DNA from: Microvirga sp052115485 | Lineage (GTDB): Bacteria; Pseudomonadota; Alphaproteobacteria; Rhizobiales; Beijerinckiaceae | Assembly: GCF_052115485.1 (NCBI RefSeq) | Contig: NZ_JBFRGU010000001.1 | Span: 806,001-870,000 of the forward strand | DNA length: 64,000 nt | Direction of reading: 5' to 3' | Part shown: in pieces, positions 44,500 through 54,118 of the stretch | Layout of the letters: each line of letters opens with the position of its first letter | Numbering within the stretch: position 1 is the stretch's first letter | Notes under the pieces: generated by a model | Told to the model about the DNA's origin: nothing | The model's database searches: none | Seen by the model: the letters and a program-made list of their open reading frames with translations, nothing else | Program-made: the position numbers and the translations under genes

Positions 44500-45216
44500 T
44501 TATGCCCCCGTCGCGACGATGGTCGCGTCGATGGAACGGTCGTTCTTAGGGCGGTCGATGGCGAGTGTCTCACCCGTGACGAGGTAATGGATCGTCTCGG
44601 CGATATTCGTGGTGTGGTCGCCGATGCGTTCGATGTTCTTGGCGCAGAAGAGAAGATGCGTACAGTAGGAAATGTTGCGCGGATCTTCCATCATATACGT
44701 CAGCAACTCGCGGAAAAGCGAGGTGTAGAGCGCGTCGATTGCGCCGTCGCGCTTCCACACATCGAGTGCCCGCTCGGTATCCCGCTGTGCGTAGGCATCG
44801 AGCACGTCCTTCAATTGCGCGAGCACGAGATCGCTCATGTGTTGAAGGCCGACGACAATCTTTTGAGGCTGGAACTGACCCGCGATGGCCAGAGCGCGCT
44901 TGGCGATGTTCTTCGCAAGATCGCCGATCCGCTCCACATCACCCGAGACCCGAATGGCTGAGATCGTCTCACGCAGGTCGATGGCGAGCGGTTGCCGGCG
45001 GGCGATGGTGCTGATCGCGTTTTCCTCCACCTCGCGTTGCAACAGATCGAGCCGCGCGTCGGCGGCGATCACGGCCTGCGCAAGAGGAACATCACTGCGC
45101 ACGAGCGCCGCGATGGCGTCGATCAGCATCTTTTCCGCGATGCCGCCCATCTCGGATATGCGGCGCCGAAGATCCTGAAGATCGGTGTCGTAGGAGCTGA
45201 CGATATGCTCCGCCAT
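44500..45216 (-). CDS. phoU: Phosphate-transport system regulator PhoU
   Basis: A 238-residue protein with two three-helix bundles, each with the metal-binding E/DxxxD pattern, including RVSGDVERIGDLAKNIAKRA and LLFCAKNIERIGDHTTNIAE. PhoU holds PhoR in the off state when phosphate is plentiful through the Pst transporter. It lies between pstB and phoB. Confidence 0.96.
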   Translation of the reverse strand: MAEHIVSSYDTDLQDLRRRISEMGGIAEKMLIDAIAALVRSDVPLAQAVIAADARLDLLQREVEENAISTIARRQPLAIDLRETISAIRVSGDVERIGDLAKNIAKRALAIAGQFQPQKIVVGLQHMSDLVLAQLKDVLDAYAQRDTERALDVWKRDGAIDALYTSLFRELLTYMMEDPRNISYCTHLLFCAKNIERIGDHTTNIAETIHYLVTGETLAIDRPKNDRSIDATIVATGA

Positions 45217-45232
45217 GGAGAAGCCTCCGTTT

Positions 45233-45296
45233 GTAGAGCATGACCAGGGAAAGGAGCCCGGTTATCCATTAAGGTCATGCGGCAAATTAAAAGAGC
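45233..45296 (+). repeat. Intergenic palindromic repeat, copy 6 (degenerate)
   Basis: TAGAGCATGACCAGG, AGCCCGGTTATCC and AAGGTCATGCGGCA in the 85-base gap between pstB and phoU. It is the only sizeable gap inside the pst-pho unit. Confidence 0.65.
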
Positions 45297-45301
45297 TTCG
45301 A

Positions 45302-46117
45302 TCAGCCGAAGCGGCCGGTGATGTAGTCCTGGGTCTGCTTTTGGTTCGGGTTCATGAACATCTTGTTCGTGGGCCCGAATTCGATCAACTCGCCCAGATA
45401 CATGAAGGCGGTGAACTGCGAAATGCGTGCCGCCTGTTGCATGTTGTGAGTCACGATCACGATGGTGAACTCGGATCGCAATTGCTCGATCAGATCTTCG
45501 ATCTTGCCCGTCGAAATCGGGTCGAGGGCGGAGGTCGGCTCATCGAGCAGGATCACCTCCGGCTTTTGCGCGATGGTGCGCGCAATGCAAAGGCGCTGCT
45601 GCTGACCACCGGACAGACCCATGCCCGATTGGCGCAGCTTGTCCTTGACCTCGTCCCACAGGGCCGCCTTGCGGAGCGCTTCCTCGACACGGGCCTCGAG
45701 ATCGACCTTTCCGAGCTTCTCGTAGAGGCGGATCCCGAAGGCGATGTTGTCATAGATCGACATCGGGAAAGGGGTCGGCTTCTGGAAGACCATGCCGACG
45801 CGGGCGCGCAGCTCGTTCACATCGAGAGCGTTCGAGAGAATGTTCTGCCCGTCGAGCAGAATTTCGCCGTCGGCCCGCTGTTCGGGATAGAGGCTGTAGA
45901 TGCGATTGAAGGTGCGCAGCAAGGTCGACTTGCCACAGCCGGACGGCCCGATGAGTGCCGTGACCTGGCGATCGTGAAAGTCGAGCGAGATGTCCTTCAG
46001 ACCGCGGAAGTCACCATAGTAGAAGTTCAGGTTCTTGACGGCGATCCGTATCGGCGAGGCCATGTCGGCGGGCATGTGTCCGATAGCGGAGCTCGCGCTG
46101 ATAGCGACGGGGTTCAT
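45302..46117 (-). CDS. pstB: Phosphate ABC transporter ATP-binding protein
   Basis: A 271-residue ABC ATPase with Walker A GPSGCGKSTLL, signature LSGGQQQRLCIAR, Walker B VILLDEPTSALD and the switch His in VTHNMQQA. NLNFYYGDFRGLKDISLDF is typical of PstB. Its start overlaps the pstA stop by four bases. It powers high-affinity phosphate import and takes part in PhoR signalling. Confidence 0.97.
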   Translation of the reverse strand: MNPVAISASSAIGHMPADMASPIRIAVKNLNFYYGDFRGLKDISLDFHDRQVTALIGPSGCGKSTLLRTFNRIYSLYPEQRADGEILLDGQNILSNALDVNELRARVGMVFQKPTPFPMSIYDNIAFGIRLYEKLGKVDLEARVEEALRKAALWDEVKDKLRQSGMGLSGGQQQRLCIARTIAQKPEVILLDEPTSALDPISTGKIEDLIEQLRSEFTIVIVTHNMQQAARISQFTAFMYLGELIEFGPTNKMFMNPNQKQTQDYITGRFG

Positions 46118-47004
46118 CGGGCATTGTCCTTTTTCAGGAAGAGGCGCGCCACGACCGACAGCGCCAGGATCGACAAAGTGATGATGAGAGCGCCGGCCCA
46201 GGCCAGCTGACGCCAGTTTTCATAAGGCGAAAGAGCGAACTGGTAGATCATGACCGGCAGGTTGGCGACGCCGCCCATCAGGTTCGGCTTGAACCAGAAA
46301 TTATTATTGAGCGCAGTGAACAGAAGTGGCGCGGTCTCGCCCGCGATGCGTGCGGTTGCGAGCAGCACGCCCGTCACCATGCCGGCGCGCGCTGCGCGCC
46401 AGGTGATGCTCATGATCACCGTCGAGAGCGGAGCGCCGAGAGCCGCACCCGCTTCGCGCAGCGATCCGGGCACGAGGCGCAGCATGTCTTCGGTCGTGCG
46501 AACGATCACCGGCACGGCGATGATCGCCAGCGCCACACCACCCGCCCAACCGGAATAGCTCCCCATGGGTTTCACCATGAGCGTGTAGACGAAAAGGCCG
46601 ATCAGGATCGACGGCGCGGCGAGCAAGATGTCGTTGATGAAACGAATGATCTCGGCGAGCTTAGACCCCTTGCCGTATTCCGCGAGATAGGTTCCAGCCA
46701 GAACGCCGATAGGCGTTGCAACCGCAATGCCGAGAACGGTGAGGACCAGGCTCCCGAGAAGAGCGTTGGCGATACCGCCGCCTTTCGTGCCGGGCCCCGG
46801 CGTTGTCGCTATGAAGATCGAAGGCGAAAGCGCAGTGATACCTTCATAAAGCAACATCAGCAGGATCCACCCCAGTACGAAAACACCGAGTGCGGTGAAC
46901 AGCGTGCAAATGACCCGAAGCGCACGATCCGCCACATAGCGGCCGCGCCGAACACGTCCCCAAGGAGCGGGCTTCGTCTGACTTTGTTGCAAGGCCACGT
47001 CCAT
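46114..47004 (-). CDS. pstA: Phosphate ABC transporter permease
   Basis: A 296-residue inner-membrane permease with about six helices. The N-terminus is basic and cytoplasmic, helix 1 is FTALGVFVLGWILLMLLYEG, and the EAA-like loop reads LRLVPGSLREAGAALGAP. TPGPGTKGGGIANALLGSL is typical of PstA. It is 13 bases after pstC. Confidence 0.96.
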   Translation of the reverse strand: MDVALQQSQTKPAPWGRVRRGRYVADRALRVICTLFTALGVFVLGWILLMLLYEGITALSPSIFIATTPGPGTKGGGIANALLGSLVLTVLGIAVATPIGVLAGTYLAEYGKGSKLAEIIRFINDILLAAPSILIGLFVYTLMVKPMGSYSGWAGGVALAIIAVPVIVRTTEDMLRLVPGSLREAGAALGAPLSTVIMSITWRAARAGMVTGVLLATARIAGETAPLLFTALNNNFWFKPNLMGGVANLPVMIYQFALSPYENWRQLAWAGALIITLSILALSVVARLFLKKDNAR

Positions 47005-47017
47005 TGAACGGCTCTCC

Positions 47018-47992
47018 TCAGCGAGTCTGCACGCGTGCGATCAGCAACCGCGCGAGAACAAGGACTGCGAATGTGACCAGAAACAGAATGCAGCCCAAGG
47101 CCATCAATGCATTGAGCTGAAGCCCGATAGCCTCGTTGAACTCGTTGGCAATCCGCGATGCGATTGTGGAGCCCGGATCGAACAGGGATCCCGACAGGCG
47201 GTTCGCATTACCGATGACGAAAGTCACCGCCATGGTCTCGCCGAGCGCACGGCCGAGGCCGAGCATGATCGCGCCGATGATGCTCACGCCGGCCTGCGGT
47301 ACCAGGACGTGACGCACGACTTCCCAGGTGGTGCAGCCGATGCCATAGGCGCTCTCACGTAGGATCGTGGGAATCTGATCGAGGATGTCGCGCGTAATGG
47401 ACGCAACGAACGGGATGATCATGATGGCCAGGATGATGCCGGCTGTCAGCACGCCGACGCCCGAAGGAACGCGGGCGTAGAGAATGGTACCGAAGATCGG
47501 CAGCCCTTCGACAATCTTGGAAACCGGGATCTGGACGAATTTCGCAAAGAGCGGAGCGAAGACGAAGAGGCCCCACATGCCGTAGATGATGCTCGGCACC
47601 GCCGCGAGAAGCTCGATGGTGGTCGAAACCGGACGGCGGAGCCAAGGGGGGCAGAGCTGCGTCAGGAAGATCGCGATACCGATGGAGACCGGAACGCCGA
47701 TCACGAGCGCGATAAGAGCTGTCGTGAGAGTGCCAACAATGGCAACGAAGGCGCCATATTGGTCCTTCTGTACATCCCAGACGCTCGACGTGATGAAACC
47801 GGGACCGAATTCGACGAAAGCTGGCAAGCCGCCGTATATCATCGAGCCGATGATGCCCGCGAGAACGATCAACACTAGGAGCGCCGAGGCGAGGCTGGCG
47901 AGCCGGAAGACTTTGTCGAAGTTCGATTGGGACGAACGGCGCGAAGGACGATCCATGCTCATGACGAATTGTTTCTGAGACAGAGCCACCAT
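47018..47992 (-). CDS. pstC: Phosphate ABC transporter permease
   Basis: A permease of about 324 residues, the partner of PstA. Helix 1 is LASALLVLIVLAGIIGSMIYG, the EAA-like loop reads IPTILRESAYGIGCTTWEVV, and AAVPSIIYGMWGLFVFAP is a family signature. Starts at GTG 47995 or ATG 47992 share a GGGAG ribosome site; an ATG at 47956 lacks one. A repeat copy lies between it and pstS. Confidence 0.95.
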   Translation of the reverse strand: MVALSQKQFVMSMDRPSRRSSQSNFDKVFRLASLASALLVLIVLAGIIGSMIYGGLPAFVEFGPGFITSSVWDVQKDQYGAFVAIVGTLTTALIALVIGVPVSIGIAIFLTQLCPPWLRRPVSTTIELLAAVPSIIYGMWGLFVFAPLFAKFVQIPVSKIVEGLPIFGTILYARVPSGVGVLTAGIILAIMIIPFVASITRDILDQIPTILRESAYGIGCTTWEVVRHVLVPQAGVSIIGAIMLGLGRALGETMAVTFVIGNANRLSGSLFDPGSTIASRIANEFNEAIGLQLNALMALGCILFLVTFAVLVLARLLIARVQTR

Positions 47993-48011
47993 CACCGATC
48001 ACTCCCAAAGG

Positions 48012-48108
48012 TTCTAGAGCATGAGCCGGCGAAATGGAGACCAGTTCGCCCAAAGGATCATACGGTAGGACAGGAAGAGCATGACCCTGCCTCGGCGGCA
48101 GGGTCACA
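48012..48108 (+). repeat. Intergenic palindromic repeat, copy 7 (degenerate)
   Basis: CTAGAGCATGAGCCGG, GGAGACCAGTTCGCCC and GGATCATACGGTA, followed by a second AGAGCATGACCCTGCC. It occupies most of the 126-base gap between pstS and pstC, where mRNA structure often keeps the binding protein in excess over the permeases. Confidence 0.65.
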
Positions 48109-48121
48109 CTCGAAGTCAGAG

Positions 48122-49162
48122 TTATTTCTTGAGAAGCGGCTGGCCCGCCTTGTCCTTGATCTCGGCCCAGCTGGCGCGAACCTGATCCTTGAGCGCGGCA
48201 GGAAGCGGCACGTAGTCGAGTTCGACAGCCTGGTTATCGCCCTTGGCGAAAGCCCAGTTGAAGAACTTCAAAGCTTCAGCCACCTGCTCCGGCTTCTCGG
48301 GGTTCTTGTAGACCAGGATGAAGGTCGGAGCCGTGATCGGCCAGGCTTCATCGCCGGACTGGTCGGTCAGGGAGATGCCGAAGCCGGGAGCCGACTTCCA
48401 ATCCGCGCCAGCAGCAGCAGCCTGGAACGTCTTGGCTTCAGGAGCCACGAACTTGCCGCTCTTGTTCTTGAGCTGAGCATAGGGAATGGCGTTCTGCTTG
48501 GCGTAGGCATATTCCACGTAACCGATGGAGTTCGGTACCTGCTTCACGAGTGCCGCAACGCCCTCGTTGCCTTTGCCGCCTTGGCCCGTTGGCCACTGCA
48601 CGGAAGCGCCAGCGCCCGGGCCAGTCTTCCAGCCGTCGGAAACCTGCGACAAATAGGTTGTGAAGACGCTGGTGGTGCCCGATCCGTCCGAACGGTAGAC
48701 CGGCGTGATCGTTGCGTCGGAGAGCTTAACGCCCTGATTGAGCCCAGCGATCTTCGCGTCGTTCCACTTGGTGATCTTGCCGGCGTAGATGTCGGCGAGA
48801 ACGTCACCCGTCAGCTTCAGCTGGCCGGAGGCAACGCCTTCGATGTTATAAACGGCGACAACACCGCCCATGACCATCGGGAACTGGAGAAGACCGTCCT
48901 TCTCGAGCTCGTCACCCTTCAGCGGGGCGTCCGTGGCGCCGAAATCGACCGTCTTGGCGCGAATCTGGCGGATGCCGCCGCTCGAACCGATGGATTGATA
49001 GTTGAGACGGTTTTCCGTCTCTTTCTGGTAGCTCTCGGCCCATTTCGCGTAGATCGGGAACGGGAAGGTCGCGCCGGCGCCAGTGATTTCAGCGGCTTTG
49101 AGGGGGCTCGACAGCGAAGCGGCAGCAAGGCCCGCCAGGAACGCATAGGATAAGAATTTCAC
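48122..49162 (-). CDS. pstS: Periplasmic phosphate-binding protein
   Basis: A 346-residue exported protein. The signal peptide is VKFLSYAFLAGLAAASLSSP and cleavage is likely before AEITGAGATFPFPIYAKW, the usual PstS mature start. YRSDGSGTTSVFTTYLSQV is the phosphate-binding signature. The start is GTG at 49162, with GGGAG seven bases upstream. First gene of the pst-pho unit, with a Pho box upstream. Confidence 0.96.
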   Translation of the reverse strand: MKFLSYAFLAGLAAASLSSPLKAAEITGAGATFPFPIYAKWAESYQKETENRLNYQSIGSSGGIRQIRAKTVDFGATDAPLKGDELEKDGLLQFPMVMGGVVAVYNIEGVASGQLKLTGDVLADIYAGKITKWNDAKIAGLNQGVKLSDATITPVYRSDGSGTTSVFTTYLSQVSDGWKTGPGAGASVQWPTGQGGKGNEGVAALVKQVPNSIGYVEYAYAKQNAIPYAQLKNKSGKFVAPEAKTFQAAAAGADWKSAPGFGISLTDQSGDEAWPITAPTFILVYKNPEKPEQVAEALKFFNWAFAKGDNQAVELDYVPLPAALKDQVRASWAEIKDKAGQPLLKK

Positions 49163-49258
49163 GGAACGTCTCCCTTTATCATCAGACGCGGCAGGCAGTC
49201 CGGGACCGCTGGGCATGCCGCTCGATCAGGAGCGCTAAGCCCTAGCCGTGTCGGGTCT

Positions 49259-49287
49259 ACGACAGTTGAATGACACTTGGATGACAA
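49259..49287 (-). promoter_or_regulatory. Pho box: three 11-base repeats upstream of pstS
   Basis: The minus strand reads TTGTCAT, four bases, GTGTCAT, four bases, CTGTCGT: three PhoB half-sites at exact 11-base steps (49281, 49270 and 49259). It lies about 97 bases before the pstS start and also faces the divergent hybrid kinase gene. Confidence 0.9.
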
Positions 49288-49464
49288 TGACCCGAAGACA
49301 GGATCGTTCGGCCCTTGTTGAACCTCGCGAACCGTTGATCTATCGTCGTTTCAAATTATACAAAGCTACGCTCGCGGCCCAGTTAGTAAGGCTCCGAACG
49401 GAGCGCGTAGGTTGTGAATGGCATCCACTCTTCATAATCCCCTCCCATGTGGTGCACCGCAGCC

Positions 49465-52400
49465 ATGAATATGCCGGCCAAGACAGGTGGAAATCCGGGA
49501 GTTCTCTTCCCGGTGGGTGGCGGCGAGACCGGAGCGATGATCCGATCTTTCGACTGGTCCAAAACCAGTCTCGGCGGTCTGGAACGTTGGCCCCAGAGTC
49601 TTCGGTCCGTGATCGACTTTGCCCTCCACTCCCCTGTCCCCATCTTGACGTTGTGGGGAGCCGACGGGATCATGATCTACAATGATGCCTATTCAGCCTT
49701 CGCAGGCGACCGGCATCCCAAGTTGCTCGGCATGCCGGTGCTGGAGGGCTGGCCCGACTTGGCCGACTTCAACCGCCACGTCATGGGTGTCGGCCTGCGC
49801 GGAGGAACTCTGTCCTATCGCGATCACCATCTCGTCCTTTCCCGAAACGGCATCAAGGAAGACGTCTGGGTGGATCTGAACTACAGCCCCATTCGGGACG
49901 AAAATGGGATGTCCGCAGGCGTCCTCGCCATCGTCGTCGAAACGACGGAACGGGTGTTGGCCGAGCAGCGCCTGGCGCAGCGCGACGAACAGATTCGATA
50001 TGCCCTCGACGCGGCCGGCATGGTCGGAACCTGGGATTGGCATGTCGGGACCAACAAGTTCTATTCCGACGCCAAGTTTGCAACCATGTTTTCCGTCGAC
50101 CCTGCCAAGGCGGCAAAAGGTGCGGAGATGGCCGAGTACATGGCCGGCATCCACCCTGATGACACGCAACGTGTCTGGGAGACCATCAGCGGAGCTATCG
50201 CGAATCGGGAAAAATATGCGCAGGAGTTCCGCTTGCGCCAGAAGGACGGGACGGTCCGCTGGATATTCGCACGTGGCGAATGCATCTACGATACTCAAGG
50301 CAACCCACTCCGCTTTCCCGGCGCGGTTGTCGATGTAACCGAACGAAAGCTCGTCGAAGATGCCTATCAGGAGAGCGAAGCGCGGCTTCGGGCCGTCTTC
50401 AATACGATTCCTATCGGCCTCGTCTTCGCCGAGGCTCCGTCAGGCCGCATCACCGACGCCAACTCAAGGGCAGCGGAAATCGTGGGGCATCCCGTCCCGC
50501 CTTCATCGGATTCCGAGACCGACGGTATGTGGATTTCCCACAGCGATACGGATGGCTCGGTCTCGATTGATGATGACCCTCTTTTCACCGCATTGACCCG
50601 TGGCGAAACGAACGAGAAGGAACTCCATTATCGCCGAGGAGACGGGACGCGCGCTTGGATCCGCCTGATCGGCGCCCCGGTCAAAAATGCCGATGGCCGA
50701 GTAAGAGGCGGTATCGCAACAATTATCGATATCGACCGGGAGAAAAAAACGGAACTCGCGCTCCGCGAAAGCGAAGCACGCTTCCGGGTGATGGCCGACA
50801 GCGCACCGGCGTTGATCTGGGCGACCGATCCCGAGAACCGGATCATCTTCGCAAACCGTCATTACGAACAGGTTTTCGGAATTTCCCCCCAGGGGCTCGG
50901 CGACGAGGCCTGGCGTACGGTGATCCATCCGGACGATGTCGAGGGGTTCTTCACCCTGTTCGCGAAGGCGAGCACGGCCCGCGCGAATTTCCGAGTCGAT
51001 GCCCGTGTCTACGACAAACACAACAATACGCGTTGGCTTCGCTGTGAAGGTGTGCCCCGCTTCGACGGAGCCGGTACGTTCCTCGGCTATGTCGGCTGCA
51101 ACGTTGACATCACGGAGTCCCGCATAGCCGCCGATGAACTGGAAGCCAAGATCGAGGAGCGAACCCGCGAGCGCGACTCACTTTGGCGCGTTTCACGCGA
51201 TCTCTTTTGCGTCTTCGGTCGGGACGGCGGCTATCGAAGCGCCAATCCAGCCTGGAGGGAGGCTCTCGGATATTCTCAGGAAGATCTAGTCGGAAAAACG
51301 TATCTTGATCTCACTCATCCGGACGATGTGCCGAAACTAGCCAAATCCTTCGAGGTTCTGAAGCGTGAGGGGCTCGTCTATATCGACTTGCGCGTCCGCA
51401 ACATCAACGGGACATATCGATGGTTCAGCTGGACCAGCGTCGCCGAGGGCGATCTGTTCTACGCGTCGGGGCGCGACATCACTGTTCGCAAGGAGCTCGA
51501 AGAACAACTGCGCCAATCGCAAAAGATGGAAGCCATCGGACAGCTGACCGGTGGCATCGCGCACGACTTCAACAATCTCCTGACAGGGGTCGTCGGCTCG
51601 CTCGAATTGATGCAGACCCGCATAGCGCAGGGGCGTCTGGAGAGCATCGACCGCTACATAAACGCCGCTATGTCCTCCGCGAACAGAGCGGCCGCGCTGA
51701 CCCATCGCCTGCTCGCCTTTGCGCGCCGTCAGCCGCTGGATCCGAAACCCGTCGCGCTGAATCATCTCGTCGCATCGATGGAAGATCTCGTGCGCCGCAC
51801 GATGGGCGAGGCGATCGAGGTCGAGCTCGTCTGCGCCGACGATCTCTGGCTGACATTGTGCGATCCGAACCAGTTGGAAAACGCTCTTCTCAATCTCGTC
51901 ATCAATGCACGAGACGCGATGTCCGGTGCCGGAGCGTTGACGATCCACATGGAGAATGTCGTTCTCGACGAAATTTATGTAGCGGGCCATCGCGACGCAG
52001 AGCCCGGCCAATACGTCACGCTTTGCGTCACCGATACGGGCGCGGGCATGTCTCCGGATACGGTAGCGCGCGCCTTTGATCCGTTCTTCACTACGAAGCC
52101 GATTGGACAGGGCACAGGGCTCGGCCTTTCAATGGTTTACGGTTTCGCAAAGCAATCGGAAGGACAGGTCGTCATCGATTCCGAGGTAGCGAAGGGCACT
52201 TCCGTCCGCATTTTCCTGCCGCGCTACGACGGGCCGGCTGAGGAAGCCGCCCCTTCCGATAAGCAAGCGGCTGCGTCAAAAACTGACACTGGTGAAACTG
52301 TTCTCGTCGTCGAGGACGAGCCGGTTGTGCGTGGGCTCATCGTCGACGTTCTTGAGGACCTCGGCTATCGGGCTTTGCAAGCGGCGGATGGGCCGTCCGG

Positions 52401-52656
52401 CTTGAAGATTCTCGAAGCCGCGGGGCATATCGATTTGCTCGTGACGGATATTGGCTTGCCTGGGATGAACGGGCGGCAACTTGCCGATCACGCTCGCAAA
52501 TATCGCCCGGATCTCAAAATTCTCTTCATAACCGGTTATGCCGAGAACGCCGCCATCGCCTCGGGTTTTCTCGAAGTGGGCATGGAAATGATTACGAAGC
52601 CGTTCCCCATCGAGGTGCTCACAAAGCGCATTCGTGACATGATCGAAGGCGCTTGA
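49465..52656 (+). CDS. Hybrid multi-PAS histidine kinase with receiver domain
   Basis: About 1063 residues: an N-terminal PAS/GAF-like sensor, then about four more PAS/PAC modules (each with HPDD motifs such as IHPDDVEGFF), a HisKA box with the phospho-His in GGIAHDFNNLL, an HATPase domain (NLVINARDAM and GLGLSMVYGFAKQ) and a C-terminal receiver with Asp in LLVTDIGLPGMNG. No membrane helix is seen, so it probably senses an internal signal. ATGs at 49447, 49465 and 49471 are all possible. It is divergent from pstS and next to phoR, but no direct role in phosphate control is shown. Confidence 0.9.
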   Translation: MNMPAKTGGNPGVLFPVGGGETGAMIRSFDWSKTSLGGLERWPQSLRSVIDFALHSPVPILTLWGADGIMIYNDAYSAFAGDRHPKLLGMPVLEGWPDLADFNRHVMGVGLRGGTLSYRDHHLVLSRNGIKEDVWVDLNYSPIRDENGMSAGVLAIVVETTERVLAEQRLAQRDEQIRYALDAAGMVGTWDWHVGTNKFYSDAKFATMFSVDPAKAAKGAEMAEYMAGIHPDDTQRVWETISGAIANREKYAQEFRLRQKDGTVRWIFARGECIYDTQGNPLRFPGAVVDVTERKLVEDAYQESEARLRAVFNTIPIGLVFAEAPSGRITDANSRAAEIVGHPVPPSSDSETDGMWISHSDTDGSVSIDDDPLFTALTRGETNEKELHYRRGDGTRAWIRLIGAPVKNADGRVRGGIATIIDIDREKKTELALRESEARFRVMADSAPALIWATDPENRIIFANRHYEQVFGISPQGLGDEAWRTVIHPDDVEGFFTLFAKASTARANFRVDARVYDKHNNTRWLRCEGVPRFDGAGTFLGYVGCNVDITESRIAADELEAKIEERTRERDSLWRVSRDLFCVFGRDGGYRSANPAWREALGYSQEDLVGKTYLDLTHPDDVPKLAKSFEVLKREGLVYIDLRVRNINGTYRWFSWTSVAEGDLFYASGRDITVRKELEEQLRQSQKMEAIGQLTGGIAHDFNNLLTGVVGSLELMQTRIAQGRLESIDRYINAAMSSANRAAALTHRLLAFARRQPLDPKPVALNHLVASMEDLVRRTMGEAIEVELVCADDLWLTLCDPNQLENALLNLVINARDAMSGAGALTIHMENVVLDEIYVAGHRDAEPGQYVTLCVTDTGAGMSPDTVARAFDPFFTTKPIGQGTGLGLSMVYGFAKQSEGQVVIDSEVAKGTSVRIFLPRYDGPAEEAAPSDKQAAASKTDTGETVLVVEDEPVVRGLIVDVLEDLGYRALQAADGPSGLKILEAAGHIDLLVTDIGLPGMNGRQLADHARKYRPDLKILFITGYAENAAIASGFLEVGMEMITKPFPIEVLTKRIRDMIEGA

Positions 52657-52658
52657 TC

Positions 52659-53948
52659 TCAGGTGTTCCCGGGCGCGCGTGGTAGGAGGACTCTAAAGAG
52701 TGCCCCCTGCCCGACTTCGCTTTCGATGATCAAGCGACCCCGGTGACGGTTGACGATATGCTTGACAATGGCAAGTCCGAGACCTGTCCCACCTTTCTGT
52801 CGGCTCTGCACCACATCCGCGCGATAGAACCGTTCCGTCAATCTCGGCAGGTGCTCGGGCGCAATGCCGGGGCCGTAATCCTGAACGGAGAATTCCACCT
52901 GTGAGTTCTCCCCGTCGCATTTTAGAACCACGTCCACACGAGCGCCGCTCTCGCCGTATTTCACTGCATTCTCGATCAGATTTTCGGTAACGCGGAGAAG
53001 CTCGTCTCGGTCGCCCAGAACCGTCACCGGCTCGCTCGGCAACTCCGTCGCGATCACGACGCCACGCTCCTTCGCCAAAGGCGACAATGTGTCGATCATG
53101 TGGGTGACGATGGAGACCAGATCGACAGCAGCATTGGGCGGCACGTGCGCGCGCATTTCGATGCGCGACAATGACAAGAGATCATCGATCAGGCGGGTCA
53201 TTCGCTGGGCCTGCTCGCGCATGACTTCCAGAAAACGGTCGCGGGCGGTGAGGTCGTTTCGGGCAGGACCCTGTAGGGTCTCGATAAACCCGAGAAGCGA
53301 CGCCAGCGGGGTGCGCAGTTCATGACTCGCATTGGCGACGAAATCCACGCGCATACTCTCGAGACGCCGCGCCGAGGTGAGGTCGCGGAAGAACAGGACT
53401 ACGCCAAGCCGCGTGTCGGTGTTCTCGGCACCGACACGGAGCGGACTTGCGTGCACCTCAAAAGCACGCTCTGCCGGAACGCGCTCCGAGTACTCGGTCT
53501 TGAGAGGTTCTCCGGTCTCGAGCACGGTGTCGATAGCGCCTAGAACGTCGGGGCTACGCAGTGCGAAGGACAAAGGTTGCATGGTCTGCAAGCCCGGCAG
53601 AAGAGTTTTAGCCGCCTCGTTTCCCTCAACGACGATCGCGCGCCTGTCCACGAGAATGACCGGATCGGGAATATGAGCAAGAAGCGTATCGGCCACCCCC
53701 AGATGCCCCGGTCCTTCGATGCGCCGCCCCGCACCGCGTCGACCCTCTCGCAGGACGCCCTCTAGAGCAGCGATGAGAATCAGCGCCAGAAATGCGGCAA
53801 TCGCGATCCAGCTTATCTTGGGCCCCTGCCACACGACGACGCCGCCCACGAGGATGCCTGCAATCAAGGCTCCACGAAGCGCTGCCGCGAGGCCCGAATG
53901 CCGAGCGGGCCGATCTTCGGATAGAAAAAACTCTAAAGGAGCAGGCAT
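52659..53948 (-). CDS. phoR: Phosphate regulon sensor kinase PhoR
   Basis: A 429-residue membrane histidine kinase. Two hydrophobic stretches (AALRGALIAGILVGGVVVW and ISWIAIAAFLALILIAAL) near the N-terminus with almost no periplasmic loop fit PhoR, which senses phosphate through PstB and PhoU and not by itself. A PAS domain follows (about 110-200), then the HisKA box VANASHELRTPLASLLGF and the HATPase with ENLIENAVKYGESG and GTGLGLAIVKHIV. It is two bases from the convergent hybrid kinase stop. Confidence 0.9.
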   Translation of the reverse strand: MPAPLEFFLSEDRPARHSGLAAALRGALIAGILVGGVVVWQGPKISWIAIAAFLALILIAALEGVLREGRRGAGRRIEGPGHLGVADTLLAHIPDPVILVDRRAIVVEGNEAAKTLLPGLQTMQPLSFALRSPDVLGAIDTVLETGEPLKTEYSERVPAERAFEVHASPLRVGAENTDTRLGVVLFFRDLTSARRLESMRVDFVANASHELRTPLASLLGFIETLQGPARNDLTARDRFLEVMREQAQRMTRLIDDLLSLSRIEMRAHVPPNAAVDLVSIVTHMIDTLSPLAKERGVVIATELPSEPVTVLGDRDELLRVTENLIENAVKYGESGARVDVVLKCDGENSQVEFSVQDYGPGIAPEHLPRLTERFYRADVVQSRQKGGTGLGLAIVKHIVNRHRGRLIIESEVGQGALFRVLLPRAPGNT

Positions 53949-54118
53949 GGTTTGCTCGAAACTCGCTTAACACTTGATTCAAAGAGAAATGCCTCTGAAT
54001 CATGCGTTCTTTCAATGGCTTAGAGCGTGATCAGCAAATGATACATTTCGCTTTGTCGATCTCGCTCCCGACAGCTCCCTGAACGAATCTCCTCGTCGCG
54101 GAGATCAATTCCTATAAA

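Noticed and set aside
11474..48108. A CRISPR array from the repeated intergenic sequences.
   Set aside because: The copies are kilobases apart, palindromic and in both orientations, with no regular spacers and no cas genes.
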